From contig NZ_CP023667.1 of the NCBI RefSeq assembly GCF_002443155.1, positions 2,604,001 to 2,668,000 of the forward strand: a stretch of DNA of 64,000 bases. The letters are read 5' to 3'. The notes below the pieces were generated by a model. That model was not told where the DNA came from and searched no databases. It saw only the letters and a program-made list of their open reading frames with translations. Positions 49,739 through 58,298 of the stretch are shown one piece after another. The first letter of the stretch is position 1. Every line of letters starts with the position of its first letter. A program made the translations under genes and the position numbers. The DNA comes from Alcaligenes faecalis (GTDB lineage: Bacteria; Pseudomonadota; Gammaproteobacteria; Burkholderiales; Burkholderiaceae_B).

Positions 49739-50919
49739 TATTCATGCTCCTGGTTTTGCGGATCAGACTTGTCTGACGTGTCCACCTTGGCAATCACGGA
49801 CATGCCGGGACGCAAACGCTCCATATCCGGCTGATCCGCCTCGATAGCAATCCGCACGGGAAGGCGCTGAACAACCTTGGTGAAGTTGCCACTGGCATTA
49901 TCCGCACGCAGCACGGAAAACTCGGAGCCCGTGGCCGGGGCAATGCGCTCTACGTGGCCCTGAAACTCTGCGCCGTCCAGACCATCCACGGTAAATCGTG
50001 CCAGCTGGCCCACATGAATACCCGCCGTCTGCGTTTCCTTGAAATTTGCCACCACCCACCGAGTATCCGGCACCAGAAACAGCAGCTGCGAACCTGCCGT
50101 CACATACTGCCCCTGACGCACGGATGCTTCGCTGACCTGACCGGCTGCAGGCGCGGTCACCACGGTATTATCCATATCGATGCGAGCCAAACCCAAGGCG
50201 GCTTCAGCGGATTTCACCTTGGCCTGCAAGGTCGCCCGAGCCACCTCGGTGGACTTGATGGTTTCTTCGGCAATCGCAATGTTCGCCTTGGCTTGCAGCA
50301 TATTGCCGCGCCCCAGCTCGGCGGTCGCCACCGCCTGATCTCGCTCTCGTACCGAAATCGACCCCTTGTTTGCCAATTCCCTGGCCCGATTTCGATCTGC
50401 CTCGGAACGTCGGGCTTCAGCCTGAGCGGACACCAGAGCCGCCTTGCGAGCATCCAGACTGGCACGGTTTTGTGCCTGGGCTTGATCCAGGTTCGCCAGT
50501 TCCGCCAAAGCCGCATCCAGCTGGGCCTGTGCCTGGTTCAGTTTTTCTTTATAGATGCGGTCGTCGATACGCACCAAGGGCTGGCCTGCCTTGACTCGTT
50601 CAAAGTCCTGTACCAGGACTTCGGACACATAACCGCTTACCTGTGGCGCCAGCACCGTCATTTGCCCTCGTACATAAGCGTTGTCAGTGGTGACGCGAGT
50701 GGTGTTGAAGGGCCCCAGATTCCATGCCCACAAGATCAACAGCGCACCAGCCAGCAACACAAACGCCATCGCAATCACACTGCGTTTGCTGGGCTTGATG
50801 ACCTTGGGAGGTGTAGAAGGAGCATTGCTTGGACCCAGCTTGCCATCGTTATCCGAGTCTGTCGGCGCGGCAAGCTCACTATTGCGATCCTGATTTTCAG
50901 ATGAAGTGTCTTGACTCAT
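49738..50919 (-). CDS. HlyD/EmrA-family membrane fusion protein
   Basis: Periplasmic adaptor of the tripartite pump. The 393 residues have a cytoplasmic N-terminus, one membrane anchor (about 46-66), a biotinyl-lipoyl-like domain (TDNAYVRGQMTVLAPQVSGY, VLVQDFERVKAGQPLVRID) and a long alpha-helical hairpin (about 130-245) rich in Ala/Gln. The second half of the lipoyl domain is NTVVTAPAAGQVSEASVRQG, followed by a beta-barrel domain (WVVANFKETQTAGIHVGQ). The start lies 15 bp after the MFS gene. Confidence 0.94.
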   Translation of the reverse strand: MSQDTSSENQDRNSELAAPTDSDNDGKLGPSNAPSTPPKVIKPSKRSVIAMAFVLLAGALLILWAWNLGPFNTTRVTTDNAYVRGQMTVLAPQVSGYVSEVLVQDFERVKAGQPLVRIDDRIYKEKLNQAQAQLDAALAELANLDQAQAQNRASLDARKAALVSAQAEARRSEADRNRARELANKGSISVRERDQAVATAELGRGNMLQAKANIAIAEETIKSTEVARATLQAKVKSAEAALGLARIDMDNTVVTAPAAGQVSEASVRQGQYVTAGSQLLFLVPDTRWVVANFKETQTAGIHVGQLARFTVDGLDGAEFQGHVERIAPATGSEFSVLRADNASGNFTKVVQRLPVRIAIEADQPDMERLRPGMSVIAKVDTSDKSDPQNQEHE

Positions 50920-50934
50920 AAATACGGACTAGGT

Positions 50935-52587
50935 TTAAGAATTCGAAGAAGTACCAGCAGCGGCTTGCGCTCGTCTGGACTGAATAGCCGGGCCAGCGGC
51001 CAGCAACACGGGCCACAACAGAAAGCCCGTCGCCAGAATGCCAATCAACAGAAAAACATCGTTGTAAGCCCGGACGCTGGCCTCGCGGCGAGCAATCTGC
51101 GCCAGCTGGGCCGTGCCCGTCGCCGCCCTCAACATCGGATCGGTCACCGTTGACCCTACAGCCTGTTGCTGCTGTTTCAGGCGATTGGCCACCAAAGGCT
51201 CAGCCACATTCACATGGCTGACAATGGCCGCGTAATGATGCTGCTGGCGCTGCTGCTGAAACGTGCTCAACGTGGCAGTGCCCATCAAGCCGCCCAGAGT
51301 CTGAGTGACATTGAGCAGCACAATAAAAGTCACGATATGGTCGGGGCCATACTTGAAGGCTTGTTTGAAGCCAATCATCACCAAGGGCCCCATGAACATG
51401 CCCGCGCCAACGGACAGCACAAACTGGCTATAGAAAAAATCCTGCGGGCGGTCCAGACTGGTACGCCCAAAATCCATGAAGCTGGAGACGCCAATCAGCA
51501 AAATCGCGGCAAACACCTGTACCAGGATCGTCTTGGGCCCAAAGGTCACGGCACTGAGCACAATACCGCACACAATGCCCACGAACACCACCCAGAACAA
51601 AGGCTGCATCTGCTCCGAGCCCATGCCCAAAGAGCGCAACATATTGACCATGCCGTAATTCTGCTCGGTTGTGATGAAGCGCAGAATCATGGCGCCAACG
51701 GCAAAGTAAATGGTCGAGCCCTGCGCCAGCCAGCGCACCTTCAGCAAAGGATTGACGCGGTGATACTCCAGAAACGAACAGACGGTGAACAGGAACAAGG
51801 ACGCCATCGCCATCCAGGCCAGGCTTGTGTCGTTGAACCACCAGCGGATGTAGCCTTGCGTCAAAAACGCAATCAGCAAACCGGCAGCCGGTGCGAACAA
51901 GGCGAAGGCCAGGAAGTCCAGTTTTTCAAACGCCTTGATCTGATAGCCGGGGGGCAACTTCAGCAGCACCACGGCCGCAAAGGAACACAAGGCCATGCCC
52001 GCTTCAAAGCTGTACAGGCCGTGCCAATTCCCCAGCTCTATCAAGGACGGCGACAGCACCCAGGCCAAGGGCGTAGCCATTTGCGTAATACTTACCCCCA
52101 GCACCAAAGCCTTGCCTAACAGGCGTCTGGGGAAAGCTTGCAGCATGTACAAGACGCCCAGGGTGCTGGCTGCCGCACCAGAAAACCCACTGGCACCACG
52201 CAGAAAAATCAGTGATTCAGCACTATTAATGGACAAGTGCAGCAAGGCCAGAACGGCATACAAACCCAGACCGATCTCGGCAAACAGGCGCATGCCATAT
52301 TGCTGCCTGAACTTGAACACCAGCAGATTGGCGGTGATATTGACCATGGCATAGGCAGCAGGTAACCAGGCAGCCTCGGAAGGCGTCAATCCCAATTCCC
52401 CTTGCAGGGTCGGCAAATTCACCGACACCAAAGCATTGCCCAAACCGCCTGTCAAACCAACCAGAATCGCGACCAGACCATAGGCCACGCGTATATGCGA
52501 TTCGTGGTGAGGGGCCGATGGCGAGCCCGGCATGAAGGGCTTTTCATGGTCTTCCCAATGTGGATGCGGCTTGATGTACTGACTCAT
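50935..52587 (-). CDS. EmrB/QacA-type MFS drug exporter (DHA2, 14 segments)
   Basis: Inner-membrane pump of the operon. The 550 residues contain about 14 membrane segments. Family features include LPTLQGELGLTPSEAAWLPA, FLRGASGFSGAAASTLGVLY and the long C-terminal half with FVLSVGAGMFMGPLVMIGFK. The motif-A Arg/Lys loop is less conserved than in EmrB itself. Its 5' end overlaps the TetR gene by 4 bp, so regulator and pump are co-translated. Substrate unknown; EmrAB-type pumps export hydrophobic acids and drugs. Confidence 0.93.
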   Translation of the reverse strand: MSQYIKPHPHWEDHEKPFMPGSPSAPHHESHIRVAYGLVAILVGLTGGLGNALVSVNLPTLQGELGLTPSEAAWLPAAYAMVNITANLLVFKFRQQYGMRLFAEIGLGLYAVLALLHLSINSAESLIFLRGASGFSGAAASTLGVLYMLQAFPRRLLGKALVLGVSITQMATPLAWVLSPSLIELGNWHGLYSFEAGMALCSFAAVVLLKLPPGYQIKAFEKLDFLAFALFAPAAGLLIAFLTQGYIRWWFNDTSLAWMAMASLFLFTVCSFLEYHRVNPLLKVRWLAQGSTIYFAVGAMILRFITTEQNYGMVNMLRSLGMGSEQMQPLFWVVFVGIVCGIVLSAVTFGPKTILVQVFAAILLIGVSSFMDFGRTSLDRPQDFFYSQFVLSVGAGMFMGPLVMIGFKQAFKYGPDHIVTFIVLLNVTQTLGGLMGTATLSTFQQQRQQHHYAAIVSHVNVAEPLVANRLKQQQQAVGSTVTDPMLRAATGTAQLAQIARREASVRAYNDVFLLIGILATGFLLWPVLLAAGPAIQSRRAQAAAGTSSNS

Positions 52588-53183
52588 TCAGGCTCCCAAT
52601 CAGGAGCATTACGGTCGACCTGCAACAACACGCCTTCACACAAGAACTTCAACGAGCGTTTTACAAACAGCAGCCTTTCCTTGTCCGTGCGCCCCCGCAA
52701 GCTGGCGGCCAGCATGCCAATCAACAAGGGAATATCGGTGGGCTGCAACGCCGGGTTGCACTGCCCGGCGGCCTGCCCCATTGCCAAGGGTTCGCGCGCC
52801 AGATCAACCAACCGTGCGCGCACCCCCACAATGGTGGGGTGATTGGGGTCAATCGCCTTCCAGTAATCCGACATGGGAGCCGACTCCAGCGCGAACCCTG
52901 CCAGTACCTGCATCAAGACCTTGAAGTCCTGGGGATTGCCTTTGCGCTTGCTTAAAAAGCGCTCTTCAATCCGGTCGGCTGCCCGTATCAGCAGCGCCTC
53001 CATCAAGGCAGCCCGATCGGGGAAATTGCGATACAGCGTTGCCCGCCCCACCCCCGCCTGCGACACGACCTGATCCAAAGGAGCCGTGACACCACACTTG
53101 CTAAAGACCGTATTGGCCGCATCCAGCAACAGTTCCCGACGTTCCAAGGCATCAGAACGATTAGGTAAATTCCGGTTTTTCAT
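52584..53183 (-). CDS. TetR-family regulator of the efflux operon
   Basis: A 199-residue repressor. The helix-turn-helix is LLDAANTVFSKCGVTAPLDQ with VVSQAGVGRATLYRNFPDRA; the C-terminal ligand domain is of the SbtR-like type. It is the first gene of the operon and overlaps the MFS gene. A perfect palindrome, CGGACAGTTTTGTCCG, at 53196-53211 lies 13 bp before its start. This strongly suggests autorepression relieved by a pump substrate. Confidence 0.93.
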   Translation of the reverse strand: MKNRNLPNRSDALERRELLLDAANTVFSKCGVTAPLDQVVSQAGVGRATLYRNFPDRAALMEALLIRAADRIEERFLSKRKGNPQDFKVLMQVLAGFALESAPMSDYWKAIDPNHPTIVGVRARLVDLAREPLAMGQAAGQCNPALQPTDIPLLIGMLAASLRGRTDKERLLFVKRSLKFLCEGVLLQVDRNAPDWEPE

Positions 53184-53195
53184 TCCGAAATTATA

Positions 53196-53211
53196 CGGAC
53201 AGTTTTGTCCG
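53196..53211. promoter_or_regulatory. Operator of the TetR-efflux operon
   Basis: CGGACA-GTTT-TGTCCG is a perfect 6-bp inverted repeat directly upstream of the tetR ATG. The size and position fit a TetR dimer site. Confidence 0.7.
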
Positions 53212-53484
53212 CTTAAAAAGGCGTTAAGCTAAAAAAGCTGTAAGAAACGATATTCCATATATGAAATAAAGGCGGCAATCAGTGCGATGAAACTCGTTTT
53301 GAAGGCATATCTGGAACTAACAAAACTGGGTATCCCCCTCTGAACATACAAAACGTTACCTGCTCAAGTTAGTTAGTCACCCAACAGCCAAGGCGCCGGA
53401 CGTTACCATGAGGATTCATTTGCCCGCTTCAAAAAGACTTTATGAATGCGAGAAAACACGCATAAACACGCTCAAAGCCATGGC
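53212..53484. other. Gap between the TetR operon and the MFS gene
   Basis: About 270 bp. Besides the region next to the TetR operator I see no clear promoter pair, RNA gene or terminator. The MFS frame is open from 53446. Confidence 0.4.
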
Positions 53485-54723
53485 ATGTTCAAGTATCAGA
53501 GAACAAAAATCATCAGCTACGTCCTGCTATCCTGCGCATTTTTCATCGGCTTTTTCAATCGCTTTTCCCCCGCCACGTTTTCTTCCCACATAGCCGACAG
53601 TCTGGAACTAGGTCTGGCAGTTGTGGGGAGCATTGCGGCCCTGCATTTCTGGGTCTACACCCTGATGCAAGTCCCCGCAGGCATGGTGGTTGATCGTTAT
53701 GGAATCCGGATTCCCGCCGTGGTCGGAACCTTGCTGTCCGGGCTGGGAACCATCATTTTGGGCAGCGCCCAGAACTATGGAATGGCACTTTTGGGGCCCG
53801 GTCTTGTAGGACTGGGAATGTCCTTAGTCTTTGTGGCCATCATGAAGAACAATGCCATCTGGTTCCATGGCAGCAAGTTCGGGTTGATCACCGGACTGAC
53901 AATGTTGATTGGCACCTTGGGGGCTGTGTTCTCTGAGGCTCCCTCTTTACTCATCCTGGGCTATGTCAGTTGGAGGCAGGGCTTTATTGGCGTCGGTGCG
54001 GTCACTCTTGTTCTCGCTGTTCTGATTTTTTGCTTATGGCGTGCTCCAGACGCTGGGGCTACCGAGATACCTAAAACCAGCAAAACAGTTCATCAGCCCC
54101 CTGCCGGCACTTGGCCCTCTATTGTCTCCAACAAGCAACTAGCCCTGATCATGCTGGCCATCTCTGGCACAAATGGCACGTTTTATGCCTTTTCAGGACT
54201 ATGGGGCACGCATTTATTTACTCGTGCGATGGGCATCTCCGTCCTGGATGCGTCCATGATCATCACGGTTGCTTTACTGATCTACGGTTTCTCGTCTCTT
54301 TTTTTTGGAAAGATTTCCGATCAGCTCCAAACCAGAAAGCTGTTTATCTGGGTATCCGCCTTTCTCAACACACTAGCCTGGCTGTGCTTGATGCTTATCC
54401 CCAGCCCCGGCTTGTACACCGCGTATCTGTGCTTTGCTCTGATAGGCCTGTCCAGCGGTGTACAGGTGGTCGTCTGTTTTGCTGCGGTCAAAGAAAGTGT
54501 GCCGGCCAATATCACGGGATCCGCAATTGCTTATGTGAACATGGGGGTATTTTTAGTCACAGCCATTATTCAATCCTTGTATGGATGGCTGGTTTCACAT
54601 CTTCTATCCCTTTCTCTGTCCACTGACGCAGCTTACATAGGCGGCTTGTCTTTGGCTGTCATCATCAGCTTGCTGGGCTTGCTCAGTTCTTTGAGCGTAC
54701 GTGAAACCTATCCGAGAACGTAA
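53485..54723 (+). CDS. MFS transporter of unknown substrate
   Basis: A major facilitator with about 12 membrane segments, 412 residues from the ATG at 53485 (MFKYQRTKIISYVLL). An upstream in-frame ATG at 53446 would add 13 polar residues; neither has a good Shine-Dalgarno. Features are the substrate-entry segment NRFSPATFSSHIADSLEL, the motif-A loop VVDRYGIRIPAVVGTLLSG, and the second-half loop FGKISDQLQTRKLFIW. The closest general type is the glycerol-3-phosphate/nitrate-like group of MFS proteins, but no substrate can be assigned. No obvious partner genes. Confidence 0.85.
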   Translation: MFKYQRTKIISYVLLSCAFFIGFFNRFSPATFSSHIADSLELGLAVVGSIAALHFWVYTLMQVPAGMVVDRYGIRIPAVVGTLLSGLGTIILGSAQNYGMALLGPGLVGLGMSLVFVAIMKNNAIWFHGSKFGLITGLTMLIGTLGAVFSEAPSLLILGYVSWRQGFIGVGAVTLVLAVLIFCLWRAPDAGATEIPKTSKTVHQPPAGTWPSIVSNKQLALIMLAISGTNGTFYAFSGLWGTHLFTRAMGISVLDASMIITVALLIYGFSSLFFGKISDQLQTRKLFIWVSAFLNTLAWLCLMLIPSPGLYTAYLCFALIGLSSGVQVVVCFAAVKESVPANITGSAIAYVNMGVFLVTAIIQSLYGWLVSHLLSLSLSTDAAYIGGLSLAVIISLLGLLSSLSVRETYPRT

Positions 54724-54840
54724 AAAACGGAAGTCGTTCTGCAAACCGTTTACTCTATGTTGTACGACTGCATAAGATGCTGGTGATACGTATCCCCAGC
54801 ACTTTTCACAAGCTCATCACGCTGCCTGGACGATCTTTCC

Positions 54841-55365
54841 ATGACACCCCAAACCGCCATCCGCATGGCCTCGTACAACAGCCAGATGAACCAACGTCTT
54901 TACGATGCAGCTGCGAGTCTTTCTGCACAGGACTTGCATCAGGAACGTGGGGCCTTCTTTGGTTCGCTGTTCAAGACCATGATGCACATTGCGGTTGGGG
55001 ACACCGTCTGGCTACATCGCTTTGCCCAGCATCCTGATGTCCACGCCTTGCGCAAAGAAATCGGGGTGTTTGCCAAGCCACATGCACTGGAACAGCAGCT
55101 ATTCGGCACCTTGGCGGAACTGGGTCAGTACCGCCGCAAGCTGGACCAGATCATTATTGATTGGGCAGCCACACTGACAGTGGAACAGCTGGGCCAAACG
55201 CTACGCTATAGCAATATGGCGGGCCAAGGCATGGAGAAGGATTTTGCGCTTTTGGTGACGCACTTTTTTAATCACCAGACTCACCATCGTGGTCAGGCCA
55301 GCACCTTGTTGTATCAGGCGGGCGTCGATATTGGGGTGACTGATTTATTGGCTTTGGTGTCCTGA
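54841..55365 (+). CDS. DinB-family protein
   Basis: A 174-residue four-helix DinB/YfiT-like protein. The three metal-binding histidines fit MMHIAVGDTVWLHRF (first His near residue 49) and HFFNHQTHHRGQAST (near 137-141), the usual DinB arrangement. DinB proteins include damage-inducible proteins and thiol transferases; the reaction here is unknown. Its last 21 bases overlap the end of the hipA remnant on the opposite strand. Confidence 0.9.
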   Translation: MTPQTAIRMASYNSQMNQRLYDAAASLSAQDLHQERGAFFGSLFKTMMHIAVGDTVWLHRFAQHPDVHALRKEIGVFAKPHALEQQLFGTLAELGQYRRKLDQIIIDWAATLTVEQLGQTLRYSNMAGQGMEKDFALLVTHFFNHQTHHRGQASTLLYQAGVDIGVTDLLALVS

Positions 55366-55497
55366 ACACTGATCACGCATCGTCAAACTGACAAAATCCG
55401 CCGGATCAGTATCAGGCAAATAAGCCAGTACGTACTCATCACGCTCCCGATACAGCTGGGCTACGGCTCTGCCACATACCTGCACATCCAGTTTCAT
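55345..55497 (-). pseudogene. hipA 5' remnant (N-terminal fragment of the HipA toxin kinase)
   Basis: A 50-codon frame directly after hipB. Its stop/start overlap is TGATG. The sequence begins MKLDVQVCGRAVAQLYRERD and continues to PADFVSLTM, which corresponds to the first 40 residues of the HipA N-subdomain (pattern LDVxLxGxxVGxL...VSLTMP). It then runs into the end of the DinB gene. The kinase domain is absent, so no toxin can be made. The short product could be inert or could still bind HipB. Confidence 0.65.
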
Positions 55498-55757
55498 CAG
55501 ATCTCACCGTCCCTTTGCTCTGCCAAAATATCCTCTACCGTTCGAGAGAATCCTTTTTTTACTGGTTTTATGCCATAACCAGCCGCTTCCAACAAACGCA
55601 ATAGGACAGAAACGCTCATATCTCCTTTGGCCAACGTTTCCATACGGGCAACCGTTGTACGTGAAACACCGGCTCGTTGTGCCAAGGCCTCTTGGCTCAA
55701 ACCAGCTTCTCGGCGCACGCTGCGCAACAAATCAGCAACATCCGCTAATGTAGTCAC
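55497..55757 (-). CDS. hipB: HipB-like XRE-family antitoxin/repressor
   Basis: An 86-residue DNA-binding protein starting with GTG at 55757. The XRE helix-turn-helix is LRSVRREAGLSQEALAQRAG followed by VSRTTVARMETLAKGDMSVS, and the C-terminal tail (GFSRTVEDILAEQRDGEI) resembles the HipB tail. A GGGGGA ribosome site lies 4 bp upstream, inside a putative operator. Upstream are several related palindromic elements (55759-55922), as expected for a hip operon. Its usual partner hipA survives only as a fragment. Confidence 0.85.
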   Translation of the reverse strand: MTTLADVADLLRSVRREAGLSQEALAQRAGVSRTTVARMETLAKGDMSVSVLLRLLEAAGYGIKPVKKGFSRTVEDILAEQRDGEI

Positions 55758-55758
55758 T

Positions 55759-55922
55759 GTATCCCCCAGGCCTCAATTTTTTGGTATCAAGCTAAAAATG
55801 TATCCCAAGGGACACAAGATGACAATAACCCACATCTGAGGACTACAGAGACAGACTAAAAAATGTAGCCCCAGGGCCTCAAAATATAGAATCAAGCACT
55901 ATTTTGAGGCTCTGGGGCTACA
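55759..55922. promoter_or_regulatory. Cluster of HipB operator-like repeats
   Basis: Two 23-bp arms at 55864-55886 and 55900-55922 start TGTAGCCCCAG in outward orientation and match each other at 22 of 23 positions as an inverted repeat around a 13-bp loop. A third, similar element (TGTATCCCCCAGGCCTCAAT) at 55759-55778 overlaps the hipB ribosome-binding site. A weaker one (TGTATCCCAAGGGACAC) is at 55799-55815. Spaced TATCC-like repeats are typical HipB binding sites. Confidence 0.6.
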
Positions 55923-55993
55923 AAATAGAGGGTGAAAGCGTATTTTGGTTTACGTCAGCCTGTGCTTATCTCAGGCACTACAGCCTTCCCCTC

Positions 55994-58192
55994 TTAATAC
56001 TGCGCCCGCAAGGACAGCATCACGTTCTGGGGCGCCCCATACCAGCCCTGGTTATAAAACCCGATCTGCGAGTAGTACTTCTTGTCGAACAGGTTGTTCA
56101 CGTTCAGCGTGGCGGACATGCGCTTGTTGAAGTCATAGCGCGCCATCAGGTTGACGATGGCATAGCTGCCCTGCTCTACCTTGACCGCTTTACGGCCCGG
56201 TGCGGTCGCATCCTGGTACATGCGGTTTTGCCAATCGATGCCGCCACCCACGGTCAGCCCTTGCCAATCGCCCTGCAAGCGATAGGTGGTGTAGAGCTTG
56301 AACAAGGTCCGTGGCTTGCTGGTGTTGATGGGCTTGCCCTGTGCATCCTTGGCTGTGAAGGTCGTCAAGCTGCTGGCCAGATTCCAGCCAGGCATCAACT
56401 CCCCGCCCAGTTCCAGCTCGATACCTTCTACCTTCGCTCCCGACACGGGTCGATAGGCGGGGGTATTGGGTGGCGCGCCGATCACGTTATTGCCCGTGGC
56501 TTCGGCCAGATTGTCCTGGCGGGTCTGGAACACGGAGACCGCCCCATTCAAGCGCCCATCCAGCCAGGCGGCCTTCAAGCCCAGCTCGTAGCTTTTACCC
56601 GTGATGGGAGCCAGAAGATCACCCTGTTCGTTACGGGCGTTCTGCGGTTTGAAGATTTCCGTATAGCTGGCGTAAGCCGTGTAGGTATCGTCAAAGTCGT
56701 AGATCAGGCCGGCATAAGGGATGAACTCATTGCGGTTGCGATACTGACGCTTGGCTCCAAAGTAGGTCTGGTCAGTTTCCCAGTTGCTCAAGCGTCCACC
56801 TACCATCAAGCGCAGATTATCCATCAAGGCGAAACGCCCCACGGCATAGGCACCGGACTGTCTGTTGTTCATGTCATCCGCCTGGGAGGGCTCGCCTGAC
56901 CACACGGGTTCGGGCACGCGACCCGGCTGATAAAAACTGCCCGCATCCGGCAAAGGTGCCAGGGCGCGATACTGCGGGAAGGAGACGCGGTCCTGGGACA
57001 TCATCCAGCCCAAAGAGAACTCATGCTCTTTACCGAACAGCTCGAAGGGGCCGGACAAGGAGGCGTTGAATGCTTTGCGACGTACATCCCCTTTGTAATA
57101 GGAATAGGAGTTGGCAGTACCCAAGCCGGTTTCCCGATCCGGGTAGCCGCCCCGGAAAATCTGCTTCATGGACGCATCGGTGTGTGACTGGTTATAAGTC
57201 AGACGCAGCTTCAAGTCATTGGCAAACTGATGGCTTAAATCCAGAAAGCCTGTGGTGGTGTCATTCTCGATGCGCGACCAGTCCGTATTGTTGGAAACAG
57301 AGCGCTTGAAGTCTGTACGCGAACCATCGCTATAGAACAGCGGAAAACCACTGCCAAAACCATTGTTCGAGCTGGACTGATAGGCCACTCCACCGGTCAA
57401 CTCCATGCCGGGCATCAGGTCAGCCGTAATCACGCCATACAAGGTGCGCGTCTTCGTGTCCTGCAAACTGGTGTAGCTATTGGCCTTGCCATAAGCCCCC
57501 ACAATACGTCCGCGAATACGTCCATCTTCGGTAATGGGCGTGGAAACATCAGCATAGCCACGGGCAAAGTCCCAGCTACCTACGTCCACGCCCCCCGATA
57601 CCGCAAAATCACGCAAGGGACGCTTGCGTACATAGTTGACCGAAGCCGATGGGCTACCCGCCCCCGTCATCAAACCTGTCGCACCGCGTACCACTTCAAC
57701 CCGATCAAACACCACCAGGTCCAGATTGCTTTCACCAAAGGCCCAGGGCGAGAGCACCGGCTGGGTCCAGCCATCAAACTGATAGTTATCGATACCAAAA
57801 CCACGCGAAGAAAAGGAATAACGGTTGGTATCGCTGCGCGTCACAGAAATACCCGGTGCGCTTTGCAGGGCATCGGCCGTTGTCTGCATACCGCGATCTT
57901 CCATCATCTGGCGGGTCACCACGCTGACCGATTGCGGTGTTTCACGAATGGACAGTGACAAACCCGTGGCCGTGCTCATTGCCTTGGTGGTGTAGGACTG
58001 GCTGGTTTCGGTCACTCCCGGATCTCGATTGCCTTTGACCGTAATCGTGGAAAGCTCCACAGGGGATTGATCAGGAGCCTTGTCCTGCGCCCAGACCGGG
58101 CTGCCCGTCGCCGCCAGCAACATGGCGGAACGAGTAAGAGGTGTCAGCAAACGCACTCGCAGGCGAGCAGAGCTGGAAGAAACGGCAGACAT
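55994..58192 (-). CDS. TonB-dependent ferric-siderophore receptor
   Basis: Outer-membrane receptor of the FpvA/FhuE/FoxA group. From the ATG at 58192 it has 732 residues; an upstream TTG at 58210 is in frame but unlikely. After a signal peptide ending VWAQ comes a TonB box-like segment (STITVKG), a plug domain (about 60-185: SIRETPQSVSVVTRQMMEDR, LQSAPGISVTR, FDRVEVVRGATGLMTGAGSP) and a 22-strand barrel ending in MLSLRAQY with a terminal aromatic residue. A good Fur box lies 30-48 bp upstream. It shares the intergenic region with the end of the exporter gene, which is on the same strand upstream. Confidence 0.95.
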   Translation of the reverse strand: MSAVSSSSARLRVRLLTPLTRSAMLLAATGSPVWAQDKAPDQSPVELSTITVKGNRDPGVTETSQSYTTKAMSTATGLSLSIRETPQSVSVVTRQMMEDRGMQTTADALQSAPGISVTRSDTNRYSFSSRGFGIDNYQFDGWTQPVLSPWAFGESNLDLVVFDRVEVVRGATGLMTGAGSPSASVNYVRKRPLRDFAVSGGVDVGSWDFARGYADVSTPITEDGRIRGRIVGAYGKANSYTSLQDTKTRTLYGVITADLMPGMELTGGVAYQSSSNNGFGSGFPLFYSDGSRTDFKRSVSNNTDWSRIENDTTTGFLDLSHQFANDLKLRLTYNQSHTDASMKQIFRGGYPDRETGLGTANSYSYYKGDVRRKAFNASLSGPFELFGKEHEFSLGWMMSQDRVSFPQYRALAPLPDAGSFYQPGRVPEPVWSGEPSQADDMNNRQSGAYAVGRFALMDNLRLMVGGRLSNWETDQTYFGAKRQYRNRNEFIPYAGLIYDFDDTYTAYASYTEIFKPQNARNEQGDLLAPITGKSYELGLKAAWLDGRLNGAVSVFQTRQDNLAEATGNNVIGAPPNTPAYRPVSGAKVEGIELELGGELMPGWNLASSLTTFTAKDAQGKPINTSKPRTLFKLYTTYRLQGDWQGLTVGGGIDWQNRMYQDATAPGRKAVKVEQGSYAIVNLMARYDFNKRMSATLNVNNLFDKKYYSQIGFYNQGWYGAPQNVMLSLRAQY

Positions 58193-58221
58193 GAAGGTGG
58201 ATCTCAGCAAAGGTTTTAGAT

Positions 58222-58240
58222 GCGAATAATTATCATCTTC
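58222..58240 (-). promoter_or_regulatory. Fur box of the siderophore receptor gene
   Basis: GAAGATGATAATTATTCGC on the minus strand matches the 19-bp Fur consensus at 14 positions. It lies 30 bp upstream of the receptor ATG. Confidence 0.7.
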
Positions 58241-58298
58241 ATGCTTCGTAGCGATGTATTCATAAACGCAAAAACGCTATGCCAAACATCAGTCCTGC

